NCBI GenBank assembly: GCA_022592435.1
Contig: JABYQS010000112.1
Span: 1-64,000 of the forward strand
Reading direction: 5' to 3'
DNA length: 64,000 nt
DNA from: Cerioporus squamosus
Lineage: Eukaryota > Basidiomycota > Agaricomycetes > Polyporales > Polyporaceae
Under the pieces are notes generated by a model. That model had not been told where the DNA came from. It worked only from the letters and a program-made list of their open reading frames with translations, and did no database searches. The position numbers and the translations under genes were made by a program. Each line of letters opens with the position of its first letter. Within the stretch, counting starts at the first letter, position 1. Shown here piece by piece: positions 1 through 11,592 of the stretch.

Positions 1-2248
1 AGGATGGGATAGGAACAAGACCGTCCAACCACCATGTTCTGAAACCAGCGTTGACGCTCTCCTAACCATCGCACTCGACGGTCTTCCGCGCATGATTCGC
101 ATGGCCCAAGAGCATCAACACTCATAGCGAGACCAAGGAGACCACAAAATACACCTCCGTCCTCTGACGACCGCCTTCGACAGCACCCACGAGCAATGCA
201 CACTGCAGCACACACCTTAGTTGTATTCTCAACGAACTCGACCTCATCGTCCTCCGTCTTCAGCTGTGGCCAAATATAGCGTCAGGAACCGTGCAGTACA
301 AGGACACCGACATTACTCACGTCGTCAGGGATGGTTACAGGGCTCGTAGGAGGGGATGTGGCACGCGTCGAGGGCATCGTAGGCGACCCGGGGGTGCCGG
401 TCGACCGCGACGAGGGCGTGGCGGACATCTTCTCCTGTCAGATTCTTCTAAGTCGTCTTTGCAGATGTGAGAACGAGCAGAATAGGACAGCGATTCTGAG
501 TAGGAGGAGCTGGAAGGACGAGGATGACGGCGCGGAAGGAACACAGCGTTGTGCGCCCTGGCCACAACGTGACGCTGAGAAACGCGTCACGTCACACGTG
601 ACGTAACGCGAAATGGGAGCCTAGCGCGGACTCCTGAGTCGACTCGGACTTCCAGCTTCACTTGCGGCGACCGTCGACGACGGACGTGTTTGCAACTGGC
701 AGTGGTTATCCCTTATCCCGCTCAATGACCACTGCATACAGACGTTGTAGACCAGGTAACGTTGTTAGCAGTATATGCACGACTGCAAGCTAAAGGCTAT
801 CATCAGGATGTGTGTCTGCCGCTTGACTGCCAGCGAATGTGATCGAGGTCATCGCGCCACAGGACGATCCGAGAGGTCTTGTCAGCCAAAGACATGTCTG
901 AGGATTTCCAGACGCTTTCTTGGCTCTCCACGTGCTAGGACAAGACTATGGTGAGTGTGTATGATTGCATGAGAGCGACTGCTATCGCCCCAGCACTCGA
1001 GACTTCACTGGCATCCCCTTCGACTCCCTTGGCGGGCGTTAACTCCGCCCTTTCATGGGTTGGCAGCACCAACGTTGCGTTCATCGCCCTTGTGAGCAAG
1101 GAGGCGCATCTTCCCTCTCGACTTTGGCTGCGGCGAACGCGACGCGGATGTCACGTGCTGCGAAGCTGGCGAAGGAGGGCCGTGTGGGACTTGATGATGA
1201 TCTTCCCTTGCGGGACCGCAACAAGGGCTCAGCATGCATAGCGAGGACAAGCTACAGTATTGCCCAGCTGACGTACCAGTAAGTGCATCCATATACAACG
1301 CTCGCGGGATGCGCTTCGATCTGACCGCCTCGCCCCAGGAGCATGTCGTGCATCGTTCAGAGATCTAACGTTCTCCGAGTCCCTGCCGCCGAGTCCTATA
1401 TACTTGGGAGTACACGCAACTCACATAAGCTGAGGCTCCTGTCGCTCTGGCCATTCTCGACTTGCGCGCCCCGAACACACGGACCGCTGAACCCGACATC
1501 GAGGTCGAACGACTCCTCCATCTGCCGCATCGTGGCCAGCCCGCCTCGTGCAGCAGCAATTTGTGCTTCCATTCGCACCACGCTCACAATTAGCACCTCG
1601 GTGCTCTCGAACGTTCTCCTTCCCGGCCGGCATGGCTCTCTTGAGCGTTCTGGACGGACCTTGGACGAACCCCAGCATTTGGCCATCTAAAAGCATCTAA
1701 GACGCTGCAAGCCAGACACGCCACCTTTTATCTCACATCGTGGCGCACGGTGTCCACATCAGCGGTGAGTCGGTCACCCGACGCCGCATGCTGCACGCCC
1801 ACGCACGTTACGCATTGACGAGGCGTGGTGTAAGCATCGGCGAAAGGCCTCTGAGAGCCGTCGACGGACCCGGGCGCGGGACGCGTGCAGGGCGCACAAT
1901 TACACTTGCCATCAAGGACTGGCCATGGCTTGGCCGTCGTCCGGGTGGCCGGCGAATCTCCCCTACATCTGCTAGTATTTAATTCATCCGAGGCCGACCG
2001 AGACGCGGTTCGGCGTGTTTCTCACCATGCGAAGCGGGTTGGAATCTCGATGGGGCACCCTCGTGGGTGTTGATGTGTGCTGATTCGCCCGCGCGGGCCA
2101 TGGCCACCGTCCGGCTCCCTATGTAAGTGGCATGCATTGTCCTCCGTTCGCCTTCCCCTCCGCACTCTAGATCTGCTTTTTTGCTCGTCCTCGACTCTTG
2201 CCTCAACCCATCCGCTCCCTACCGCCCGCCCTCCCCCGCCCCCGCGCC
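1..2248. other. No confident gene
   Basis: Only short open frames (under about 115 codons) occur, on both strands and without splice-compatible continuation or a recognisable motif. A 96-codon minus-strand frame at 1396-1686 has a faintly protein-like run but no start or splice support. The last 200 bases are probably promoter and 5' leader of the secreted-protein gene that follows. Confidence 0.5.
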
Positions 2249-4055
2249 ATGCTCTTCCCGAGCCTCCCGTCGCTCTCCGTCCTCCTCCTCGCGTGCACCC
2301 TCTGTGGCCCAGCCGCACTCGCGCGCAGCATCCCCGTCGTGCACAAGAGCCTCGCGCGCGGTGCCGACGCCGACCAATGGACCAACGGCCAGCGCCTTGC
2401 AATGGGTCTGCCCCCGCACGCACCCCGCAAGCTGAAGCGCGCCACCCCGACTGAGCCCAACGTCGCGAAACGCCATGCCCCGAGTCCCAGCCCGAGTCTT
2501 GCTGCGTTCGCGAACCTCGTGTACGTCCGATCGTCTCAGTTCTTGCGCGCGTCTTGTTCTCCGTCTCACCACCTTTTACAGCGCCGTCCCCGAGACGCGT
2601 ACTGGCCGCATCGAAGCCCGCACCGTCGCAGACTCCTCCTCCCTTGGCTTCGTGCAGCTCGAGTCCGGCGTGTGAGTACACATCCCAACATCACCATCTC
2701 TCCGGATCGCTAACGGGAGCGCCCGTGCCTGATCTGCCTGCCCCCCGCTGTGCTGCTGCACACCGCCTGTCGTCATGCGCTGCTCTCGCTCGCGCGTCCG
2801 TGATGCACACGCGCGACTCGCAACAGGAGCCTCAAGTCTAGCAGCGACGACGCCAGCGAGGTGACGTTCACCACCTCCGGCTCGACGCCCTTTGACATCG
2901 CGACGGTGAGTCTCACGAGTCCCCCATGCCCATCCTCTTCGTCACCATCCTTGGCACGGCCGCTGATGATTGTCGATCGCGACCACCTTCATCTGCGTCC
3001 CCATCTGTCACGCTTCGCCCTCTTCTCGTCGGCTACATCAATCTCAATCTCAACTTCTTGGGCCCGCCCGCCACCTTTGCTCAATGCTCATCGCCTCGCG
3101 CGAAATTGCGCTGCGCTCGCATGTGCTCGCCCGCTGCCAAAAAATCCCAGACCGGAGACTCGCCGCTCTACCTCGGCGGCTCGGGCGCCGTCGCGCTCAC
3201 ACCCAAGTTCCACAAGGTACGCAGAACCTCAGAACTCCAGAATCGCCGCCGTTGCTTGGACGATCATGCTGACGCCCGCCGGTCCCGGTTTCCCGCGCGG
3301 CGACAGAACGGCCACACTGAGCTCAGTTCCGCAAAGTGAGTACATGTGCAGCTGTGTCGACTTCCTCGCTTCTGGATCCCGACTTCTCGGGGGAGCTTCT
3401 TCCGTTGTTCTCGCTGCAAACTTCATGTGGGTGCGTGCCGCCCATATGACGGCCCGGCGTTCCCCCGTGTGCCCGTGTGTTGTATTCAACCACAGGCTGG
3501 TGGGAGCGTCGTGGCCATACCCAGTACTATTCAGGTCCACTCGACTCTGGCTGATAGCGCTTTCAAAGAACTTGCCGCGTTCGAACAGTCGCTGACAGCA
3601 TACTCTCCATCCCCTCCAGCAACGCCCCACGCGCGCCCAATGGCAGCAGGCGGCGAGTCCGCAATCTGGACGCTCGACACCGCGACCCAGAAGCTCGTCC
3701 GTGAGTGCTCCACCCCCTCCCCCTCCCCCTCCCCCTCCCCCTCGTCCTTGTGTTCTCGCGCAGTCAGAACGAAGCCTGACGGCTCGAAACGCCCCCGCAG
3801 CATACTGGGTGAACCCCGACGGCTCGCACGCAAAGACGACCCTCGCGTACAGCGCCGCCGATGGCGCCCTGCTCCTCGTGGGCGACGTCGACGCGTACAA
3901 CCAGGCCCACCCCGACGCACCCCTGGCCGAGGCGGTGAGTGGCTTTTCAAAGTTCCAACCTTGCCCTGAGTTTCGGGCTGCGGTGCCCGTTCGCGTCTCG
4001 CTGACTGCGCGATCCTGTACTCTCTCTACAGGCGCTGTACTATGTGAGCAACTGA
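2249..4055 (+). CDS. Secreted protein of an Agaricomycete family, multi-exon
   Basis: The start is chosen at the ATG opening a classic signal peptide (MLFPSLPSLSVLLLACTLC, then an Ala-rich cleavage region). The mature N-terminus carries NGQRLAMGLPP, followed by two dibasic KR sites (KLKR and AKRH) and a Pro/Ser stretch. This arrangement recurs, from memory, in small secreted Agaricomycete proteins of unknown role. I read about eight exons joined by GT-AG introns, including 2521-2581 and one ending at 4031. Later exons encode SAIWTLDTATQKL and YWVNPDGSHAKTT, and the last exon reads ALYYVSN then TGA at 4053. The middle exons are less certain because the frame stays open through some introns. 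No enzyme motif is visible. The KR sites suggest Kex2-type processing of a pro-region (inference). Confidence 0.7.
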
Positions 4056-5269
4056 CCTCGCGCCGGCTACACGTGGACGGTGGAACGACATAACGCAAGC
4101 GCAAACGTGAACGCACGCGACGACGACGACGACGAAAACTACCACGACTACTGCGACGACGGACAACTACACTAAGCGCCGGCGACCAAGTACTTCCGAC
4201 CCCCCTAATCCAAATCGAGCCCGCGTTCACCTTCATCCCGTTCACATTCCATCCGTGAGCTCGATCCTTCAACCTTCGACCGCAGACGGTCTGTCTCCCT
4301 CTCTGTTGTACAAGCGAAGAGTCAAGGCAAAGGCTCGTAGCGGACCCCTCCCTCTCGACCCCTCGACCTCCAACCTCCAACCTCCAAAGGGCCCCGTGCC
4401 GAGTTCGGAAGGACACGGCCGCCGGCCAGCGACACACATAGACCCGCAGAACTCCCTCTCTTATTTAACGCTCCTTTTTAGTCACGAACTTTGGTACATT
4501 GCTCGCGTTTCTTGTTTTTCTTGTCTGTCTGGTTTCGCTTTCGGTTACCTGCGACGAACTTATTGGGACTGTCCGAACTGAACTGTTGTTTCCTACGTTG
4601 GACTTCTTTTCCCCTCTCCTCGCGCGGCATGTGTCCAGTTACCCGCATATACTCAACCTGAACCACGTATGTAGGGCTCGCCGTAACCACGAGTTTCACA
4701 ACACGGTGGTTGGGTGCTGGCTCATGCCGCCAGACAATGGACGTACCGTACTTACTCACTACATATGCTCCCCCTTCTTCTTGCCTCACGCTCCATTTGC
4801 CTCCGCTCCCTCTCCGCGTAGTACTAGTTATGTGCAACAGTAGCCGTTGTTGTGCGTACTACCAGTGTACTCACAGTAATCAGACAGGCACCAAACCTAC
4901 GGGTGTGCGTAACGTCAGAGTCCGATTCTCGCCGTCGTCCGTACTCCGCTATCCACTATACACGATGCAGCACGACTTCAAGTCTCCGCTAAGTACCACG
5001 TTGTACGATACTACGAAATGTGTAGATGCAACGTACGCTCAACCATTTTGAACACGGTCCTGAATTCGACTGGACTGCTGCGGGCTCAGATTGCGGGGTG
5101 TCGACAGCTTCATGTCGCACACACAAGTTGAGTGCAAGAAGAATGGGTAATGATACAATACAGACTCGATTACGCAGGGTATGTACGCTATGCGGTATAC
5201 GTGTGCACCACATCAGATGAAGAAACGTCCTAGTTCAAAGATCTATCGCGCGCGCACGGAGGAAGGGAC
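4056..5269. other. Intergenic region, no gene recognised
   Basis: Probable 3' UTR of the secreted-protein gene, then low-information sequence. Frames of 60-120 codons exist but show no splice continuity and no motif. Confidence 0.5.
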
Positions 5270-5635
5270 TCAGTAGGTCCCACCCGCACGGCGCCGTCCC
5301 CATCCTCTGCGACCCGTTGTGCGGGTGGTTGTGCCTCCACTGTATCCTCCACGCCTGCTGCGGCTGCCGCACCTGCAGCAGATGATGGCGATGAAGAAAT
5401 CCCAGATGGCGACAAGGACCTGAAGAGCGGAAGCGTTAGCAAAACGCTTGCATGAAGCGAAGAGGCGGAGAAGGACGTACAGAGACGATGGCGGAGATGA
5501 TGGTCTCGAGCACTCCTGCGATGGCAGAGATGATGGCGTTGATGCCGCCGCCAATGGCAGAAACGATGGAGCCCTGCGCGCAAGTACTCGTGAGCTAAGG
5601 GGACTGTTGGTGGAAGACAACGAGGAGCTTACCAT
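5270..5635 (-). CDS. 81-residue Ile/Ala-rich membrane protein with basic tail
   Basis: Three exons on the minus strand. Exon 1 is only the ATG codon (5635-5633), followed by introns 5632-5574 and 5480-5420. The product starts MGSIVSAIGGGINAIISAIA, continues with hydrophobic IISAIVSVLVAIWDFFIAII, then CCRCGSRSRR and a Gly/Thr/Arg-rich tail ending RRAGGTY. Small proteins of this design (amphipathic GxINAIISAI repeats, a Cys cluster and an Arg/Gly tail) are common in Agaricomycetes as far as I recall, with no known function. The reading phase holds across both introns, which supports the model. The Cys pair after the hydrophobic segment could be acylated (inference). A TATA-like element lies about 115 bases upstream. 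Confidence 0.8.
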   Translation of the reverse strand: MVSSSLSSTNSPLSSRVLARRAPSFLPLAAASTPSSLPSQECSRPSSPPSSLYVLLRLFASCKRFANASALQVLVAIWDFFIAIICCRCGSRSRRGGYSGGTTTRTTGRRGWGRRRAGGTY

Positions 5636-5749
5636 AATGATACGAGATTTATGAAGTCGTTAGTCGTGAAAGTCGTGAAGTGGTTGGTTGTGATGAGTGG
5701 TAGTGAGATCGGAAGTTTGGTGAGGGGACTGTGACCGTTGGACGACGTT

Positions 5750-5758
5750 TATATACGG
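5750..5758 (-). promoter_or_regulatory. TATA-like box of the 81-residue gene
   Basis: On the minus strand the sequence reads GTATATAAAC about 115-120 bases upstream of the ATG at 5635. The position suits a short 5' leader. Confidence 0.45.
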
Positions 5759-5759
5759 G

Positions 5760-6570
5760 CCCCAGCCCAGGGACGACGGTGACGTTGATACTTGGCGGAG
5801 ACTCCAGGCGACTCCTCGCGAAGGACTCCACAACGTCTTCCTGCTCCACGATGAGCACGGTGACGTCATACTCTGAGGTACGCGCATCCATTTTGCAAGG
5901 AAGCGCCAGAGTGGTCTAGAGATGTTCCGAGGGCTGTCTATCGCGGACTAGAGTGCGCGCCCTCGAACCACAGCTGACGTTGGTGTGAACCTTGCCGCTG
6001 AATTCCACTGGGATGCCGGAGAGCCGGCCACACTCCCGGGACGGCGGGACCTGGCTCGGAAGCGTCATGCTGCCGACCCCTGTGGAGAGCGTGGTTAGGG
6101 TCATATCAGTTGCTGTCACTGGAGTTTGAGGCGTGTCGACGGGCGACCAGTGAACACTGAGAGAAGGAAGTGCAACGTCATGGGGCGTCACTCAAGCTGC
6201 CGAAGGAGAAGGTAGTAAGTAACTTACTAGTAAGTGGCTGTGCTTCTCCACGTATAGTAATTGAGGCGCCCATCATCTCACCACGTCAGGGTTAATCTTT
6301 GGCGGTAAGAGCGTGCTGAGTGTAGACTGTGTAGTGATCGCATTCGCCCGCAAAGACGTCCACCAACATGCAAATGAGACGAGTTTGTGTGATAACCTCA
6401 TATATTGGAAAGTGGAAAGGAGTGTGTGGGTTCAGAAGTACGTAGGAATATCGCGAGCAGACATACTGAGAATACATACAGTGCATACGAGAGCATGGAG
6501 AGAGAGCAGAGAGAACGGAAAACAGATAGAACATACAGCTTCGTTCAACATCAACAGCAACCTTCAATCT
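5760..6570. other. Intergenic, no gene recognised
   Basis: Sequence upstream of the 81-residue gene and downstream of the coiled-coil gene. No supported frame was found on either strand. Confidence 0.5.
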
Positions 6571-8505
6571 TCAGGCAGCGCCAGCCTTCTCGGCAGCCTC
6601 CTTCGCCTTCCACTGCTCCGTCTCCACATTCTCTTTGATCTGCGTGAGGATGCGCGCCAGCACGTTGACGGCCTCCATCGCGATCGCCTTGTCCTGGGGC
6701 TGCATCAGGCGCAAGTACTTGCTCTCGAACTTGTCCGGGTGCCAGAACAGCATCTCCGCCCGGATGCGCTCCTTCGCGTTCTTCGCCGCCATGCTCGTCC
6801 GGTACGGAGAGAAGACGAAGGCGCGGACCTGCTCGTACGTGATCTCGCTCGGGTGCGGCGAGGCGGGGATAGGAGCCTCGACGTTCTGGATGAACGGGAA
6901 GTAGGGGATCGGGAACTCGCAGTAGGCCACCTGGCCGTCGATGTCCTTCCGGGTCTTGAGCACGGTCCACCGGTGGTCGTACCAGTCGCAGATATGTTTT
7001 GCGATGGCAGCCTCGTTCGCAGCGGCCTCCGCCTGGCGAGCAGCCTGCGCCGCACGCGCCTCCGCCTCCCGTGCAGCAGCCTCGGCGGCCTCCCGCTGCT
7101 CGCGTTCCGCACGCTCCTGAGCCTCTTGCGCGGCCCGCTGCTGCTGCTCGAAGAGGCCCCGCTGCTGGGCATCGCGGAAGGCCTGTTCGAGCATAGCGTG
7201 CTCGCGGTAGGCCTGCTCGAGCTGCTCCATGAACGCCTGCGCCTGCGCATACTGGTGCTGCTCGCGCGCGCGCAGCTCCTGCTCCATGAGGTGCGCCCGG
7301 TACTCGGCAGCGCGCACGAACGCGTCCTTCGCGGCCTGGTCGCGCTCCATCTGCGCCATCATCTCGTTCGCCTCCCGCGTCGCCTGCCGGAGAGCCTCCA
7401 GCGCAGCCCGACGCTCCTCCAAGACGGCCTGCCGCATCCGCTCCTCCTGCTCCTTCGCGAGCCGCATGGCCTCCTCGCGCTCGGCCTTGAGACGTCGCAT
7501 CTCAGCCAGCATGGCGAGACGCTTCTGTTCTTCCGCGATCTTGCGCTGCTTCTCTGCCTCTTGCGCGCGACGCGCATCCTCAGAACGGCGGGCCTCCGCC
7601 ACGCGACGGGCGCGCTCCTGCTCAGCGCGCAGCTTGCGCTGGCGTTCCTCCTCGCGCATCTTCTCCCGCCAGATGCGCTCCTCCTGCCGACGCTGGTGCT
7701 CCGCGGCAATGCGGCGGTTGTTCTCGTCCTCCCGCTGCTGGCGCTTGCGCTCCTCCGCCACGCGACGCTCCTCCTCGCGCTTGCGCTCCTTCTCCAGCCG
7801 CGCCTCCTCAGCCTTGCGCTCGCGCTCGGCCCGCTCCTCCGCCTCGGCGAGCTTGCGCAGGTACCGCTTCTCCCGCTTCGCAGCGTGCGCGCAGTCCATC
7901 GCGCGGTACTTCTCGCGCTCAGGCTGGAGCTCCGCCGCGAGATCGAGCGCGACCTCGTTCTCGTGGTAGCGCTCGCGCGTCTGGCCCTGGATCTTGAGCG
8001 CCTCGAACACGCGGAGGACGCGCATGGCCTCGTCGTCGAGGTCGCACTCCCGGAGCTCGTCGGCGTAGTGCTTCGCGGTCTCCGCGCCGAACTCGGGCAG
8101 GGGCTCCGGAGCAGGCTCGGGGGCGGGCGGGACGGCGACGTGGAATGTCAAACCACCGGGGAACTTTGGGTCGCGGAGGGTGAGGCTGTCGCCCACTGGG
8201 GCCGGGGCCGGGGCGTGACGGAGAGGAACTTGGAGTTCAGGCGGGGTGAGGGCCTTCTTGAGAGACTGGAGGAGGATCTCCTTCTTGGTGCGGGGACGGT
8301 ACTTTTTCCGGGGGGAAACCACCGTCGGCGGGGCCTTGTTCTCGTTCTTCTCCTTGAGCTGGGCGTGCCGGACGCCGCGGATATCGAACGGGGTGAGGGG
8401 AGGCGCGGGGAAGGGCTTGGGGTTGTTCTTCTTCACGTGGTTGATACGCCCGACGCCGAAGCCGGCGCCGTGACCGTACCTGGGGGGAGCATGGCGAGCG
8501 AACAT
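6571..8505 (-). CDS. Long coiled-coil protein with C-terminal HPD-containing domain
   Basis: A single 644-codon open frame. Residues 1-130 are Pro-rich with basic patches (KKNNPKP, PRKKYRPRTKKE). From about residue 200 to 460 it is an almost uninterrupted charged Arg/Glu/Ala coiled coil. The final 170 residues form a conserved-looking module with TYEQVRAFVF, RIRAEMLFWHPDKF and a closing amphipathic helix. This C-terminus resembles the end of the NF-kappa-B-inhibitor-like 1 (IKBL) family and contains an HPD triplet like J domains, but not in a full J-domain frame. No catalytic residues are seen. A structural or scaffolding role is inference. The opposite strand carries a 780-codon Leu-rich frame that is the shadow of the coiled coil. 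Confidence 0.8.
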   Translation of the reverse strand: MFARHAPPRYGHGAGFGVGRINHVKKNNPKPFPAPPLTPFDIRGVRHAQLKEKNENKAPPTVVSPRKKYRPRTKKEILLQSLKKALTPPELQVPLRHAPAPAPVGDSLTLRDPKFPGGLTFHVAVPPAPEPAPEPLPEFGAETAKHYADELRECDLDDEAMRVLRVFEALKIQGQTRERYHENEVALDLAAELQPEREKYRAMDCAHAAKREKRYLRKLAEAEERAERERKAEEARLEKERKREEERRVAEERKRQQREDENNRRIAAEHQRRQEERIWREKMREEERQRKLRAEQERARRVAEARRSEDARRAQEAEKQRKIAEEQKRLAMLAEMRRLKAEREEAMRLAKEQEERMRQAVLEERRAALEALRQATREANEMMAQMERDQAAKDAFVRAAEYRAHLMEQELRAREQHQYAQAQAFMEQLEQAYREHAMLEQAFRDAQQRGLFEQQQRAAQEAQERAEREQREAAEAAAREAEARAAQAARQAEAAANEAAIAKHICDWYDHRWTVLKTRKDIDGQVAYCEFPIPYFPFIQNVEAPIPASPHPSEITYEQVRAFVFSPYRTSMAAKNAKERIRAEMLFWHPDKFESKYLRLMQPQDKAIAMEAVNVLARILTQIKENVETEQWKAKEAAEKAGAA

Positions 8506-8838
8506 GATGGTGGTTGGGTCTGGGTATGCTACAGATGGTGTATGGGAGAGACGGCTAGGGCTACAGCTGCACAGGCGGGTGAGAAAGGAAGGTGGTTTGG
8601 GGTGGTTACGGGCCTACGCACCAACGAGAACGAATGGTCGGTCCTTAGGCAATAACGTTAGCGTCGTGCGTGTGAAGCGTTGAGTGTTCGATCGAGTCTT
8701 GAGTCTTGAGTCTTGCAGGCGAACTTGCTGAGCGGGGCTGTTGAGAGCTTGAGGCAGGAGCGCCGGAGGACCGGAGGGGTCGGTGGTGGTGGTAACGGAG
8801 AAAGATGTTAGGGGGCCCGCAAGGTGCAAAGCGGGTCG

Positions 8839-8845
8839 CTTTATA
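8839..8845 (-). promoter_or_regulatory. TATAAAG on the minus strand upstream of the coiled-coil gene
   Basis: An exact TATAAAG in minus orientation, 334 bases before the ATG at 8505. The distance is long and would require a long or spliced 5' leader, so the link to the gene is weak. Confidence 0.3.
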
Positions 8846-10623
8846 AGTCTGGGAGCCGTCGCTTGGTCACCCTGGAACGTGTTGCAAAACGAACCTCGTA
8901 TCAAGGGCGCGGGAGACTTTTCGAGCTCAGCGCCATTGTCGCGGCTGGCGGAGCCCTCGCTTTGCCGATGTGGGCGCTCGACTCTCCCTCCGGAGCGGCT
9001 CCTCCCTCTCTCGACCGACGACGAACCAGCCGTCCGCTGGACGCCGCGTCGCGGCCGCTGTGCACTACTAGACGGGGAGGCAGTCCTGCAAATCATCCGA
9101 TACGACGCAGGGCAGCGGTGGGCGACGGAGGAGGTGGGGAGGAGGGCGCGGGGTGTCTACCCGGAAGTCAGGGACCAAAGCGGACTGAATCCGCTTATCG
9201 GCGTCACACACCTTCCTTTGTCCGAGACGTAAGCAATGCGCTCTGGATCGCTCTGTGGGCCATCGTCTGCCGTGATTGTCCGCTTGGGTTCGAGGTCGCC
9301 CGCCGCAGTGCACTATCAGTTGCTGGAATAAATGGACCATCGTTGTCGACTTCCCGTAGTAGAACCGGCCATGGTCTCCCAACTGACCCTTTGCGTGGGC
9401 GTATAAGCGCATGGATTCCGCCGCTACAACCGACCAAAGCACTTTCGAGTGGCAAACTGCTAGAACGGCGTGGTTAGCGATGCGGGAGCATGAGTTGACG
9501 GGCGTACCGATCGCCAAAGATCATCAGCAACACCGTGCACTATAAACAGTTTGACATCGGAAGGTGTAGAGTGCCACGTCGGCGTGAGCACCCTGAGACT
9601 TGACTGCGGCACCGGCGAGCATGGCGGGGAGGCACGGCCAAAGCGCCACGATTGGGACAACTATACCGAGCCCTCCGCGTACTTGGTGCCATGGGTTGAT
9701 GCAGATAGCTTGCGCTGAGACAAGTCCAACTGTCCGTGACGTCCTGGACGTCGAAGGGCGGTGCGGATAGGGGCCACAATAAGCAGTAGACAGACGCTTG
9801 TCGTGAGCATCAACCCCGATGGCGGACCGAAGACCTCTGCGTTCGAGCTGAGTGTGGTAGACACAGTAGAGGACAACATGAGAAGGAGCGTCTTGCTATC
9901 CGTTACAAACGATTCCTGAAGGCAGTATGATGAGCTGCGAGCAGTGTCCTGCGACAGTACTCACAACAGTCTGACTACCGCGCACTGGCTTGTTGCACTC
10001 TCTCCGTCTCACTCCGCAAAAAAGCGTCTCGGACGATTGGCAGCTCTTGTTCGACGTGCGATGCGTGGTGGTCGATGCCAGGATGCTGTGGCCGACCAAG
10101 CTTGTCTGCCGGCGCCCGCCACGTCGGCATCTTCCAAATCGGGAACATAGCGCCGATACCGTATCACTGCTGCACCGCAAAGACTGGGTTGAACCACTAC
10201 CACGCCTATTGTTCTTCGTTCCACTCTCTTCAAGCTATGTCTGTGTTTCTGGCCTTCTTATGGGCTGGAAAGAATGTACTGTTACGATGCCGTATAGACG
10301 AAGCCGTGACAATGCTTCGGCGACTCGTCAGTGCCAAGTGTGTCGAGCCCGCCGTATCCATTTCATGTCAACAGGTTCACTGTAAAAACAGACCCCGCTG
10401 ATGGCCTATAGCCACTGATATTTTTTGGATACATTAGGAAGCCGGACTTGCGTCAACGCACACGATACCGAAGGCGATCTGCCATGTCCAGGGCTCACAA
10501 TGCAGAAGTCAAAACGAGATTTGACAGGTTCCACACAAGGACAACGCGTAGAGCCGACGTTGACGCATGTGCCACGAGTCTCTTCTGCACCTTGGACGTC
10601 GCTTTGGCCAAACCACCGGGTGG

Positions 10624-10630
10624 TATAAAG
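10624..10630 (+). promoter_or_regulatory. TATA box of the gene at 10679
   Basis: TATAAAG lies 55 bases before the ATG at 10679, leaving room for a leader of about 25 bases. Confidence 0.6.
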
Positions 10631-10678
10631 GCTTTCTATGTTCGCTAACTGTTCGTGGTCAGAGTGCCCTCTTCCGAC

Positions 10679-11592
10679 ATGCTCCAACGGACTTACTCTC
10701 TCGCTTCGAAGTAAGTTCATTGACTCTTGCAACACTCATTATGATAACCAATTCGTCTCTAGCACCTCCGCTAGTGCGGTGTACCCCGCCGAGCACGAAC
10801 AGGGTTTCGTGCGCGAGTCAACCGTTGAGATGTGAGTGCACCATTCCTACTTTCAGCATCCACGTCTAAAGAAGTCTTCTATATAGCGATGACTGCTTCA
10901 AGGAAGCTTTTGAATGGGTAAACAGCTTTGATGCGGCCCCCAAGCCGAAGCCGAAGCCGACGTACATCCGCCGCAGCGATACGCTCCAGTACAACACCAT
11001 GTAAGCTTGCATCTCACTATTGTATGCTTGTTTTCCTGACAAGTGTGGCAGAATAGAAGACGTTTGCTCAATCCCTGGGCTTCAGGAGGACGACTCCGAG
11101 TCGGAGTTCGAGAATATCGGCCGCTCTTCAAGCCCGGATTACAGGGAGCAATCCCTCGCGCCTGACCATCCTCCCTCCGTCTATCCTCGCTTTGGCATCG
11201 ACTCTCAGCGGGCCCACCCTGCGCCTGTGCTCCCAGGCGGACCTTCTCAAAACTGGGATCGTCGGCCCCTACAGTCCATGTCCTGGGGTGTCATGACCCA
11301 AGCTAACTCAGGGTCTGCGGTCATATTGAGAGATGAACGATACGGAACTGATTTGCGCACCTCTGGAGGCCTTCCTCCCGCTCAAGATGCCCGACCTCAG
11401 GTACATGTCCAGCGGAGGCCAGTAGCTCAGCTGAGGCCGGTCTCCACCAGCAGCACCTCTGCCCGCTCTCGGGATCCTGAGGCTACTCCTGTGGCGTCCA
11501 GCAGGCGAAGGAGCGTTAAGCCACAGCCGACTGGTCCCGTCAGGCGTTCCCAACGCCTGTCTTCGAAGCCCACTGCACCGTACCCCAAGTAG
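10679..11592 (+). CDS. Hypothetical 251-residue protein, four exons
   Basis: Exons 10679-10710, 10763-10831, 10887-11000 and 11052-11592 join in phase at canonical GT-AG sites and give 251 residues. It begins MLQRTYSLASNTSASAVYP. Residues 35-70 include an acidic patch and a KPKPKPTYIRRSDTLQ stretch. The last exon (about 180 residues) is hydrophilic and Ser/Pro/Arg-rich, probably disordered, ending RRSQRLSSKPTAPYPK. No domain is recognised and there is no signal peptide or membrane segment. The basic C-terminus would be compatible with nuclear or nucleic-acid-associated function (inference). The TATA box immediately upstream supports the chosen start. Confidence 0.65.

Larger units (their letters stand above)
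8506..10678. other. Two kilobases without a supported gene
   Basis: Overlapping short frames on both strands give no coherent spliced model. A 72-codon minus-strand frame at 9661-9879 contains one hydrophobic stretch that could be a membrane segment, but nothing extends it. The proximal part is probably the promoter of the coiled-coil gene. Confidence 0.45.

Noticed and set aside
3229..4437. 402-codon minus-strand frame
   Set aside because: Opposite the secreted-protein exons, with Gly-run low complexity from the CCCTCC repeat; no motif.
6313..8655. 780-codon plus-strand frame, very Leu/Arg-rich
   Set aside because: It is the antisense of the Arg/Glu/Ala coiled-coil gene on the minus strand; its composition is a mirror of that repeat and it has no domain.
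9661..9879. Possible third small membrane (UstYa-like) protein on the minus strand
   Set aside because: One hydrophobic stretch only, with no HxxHC motif and no continuing exon.
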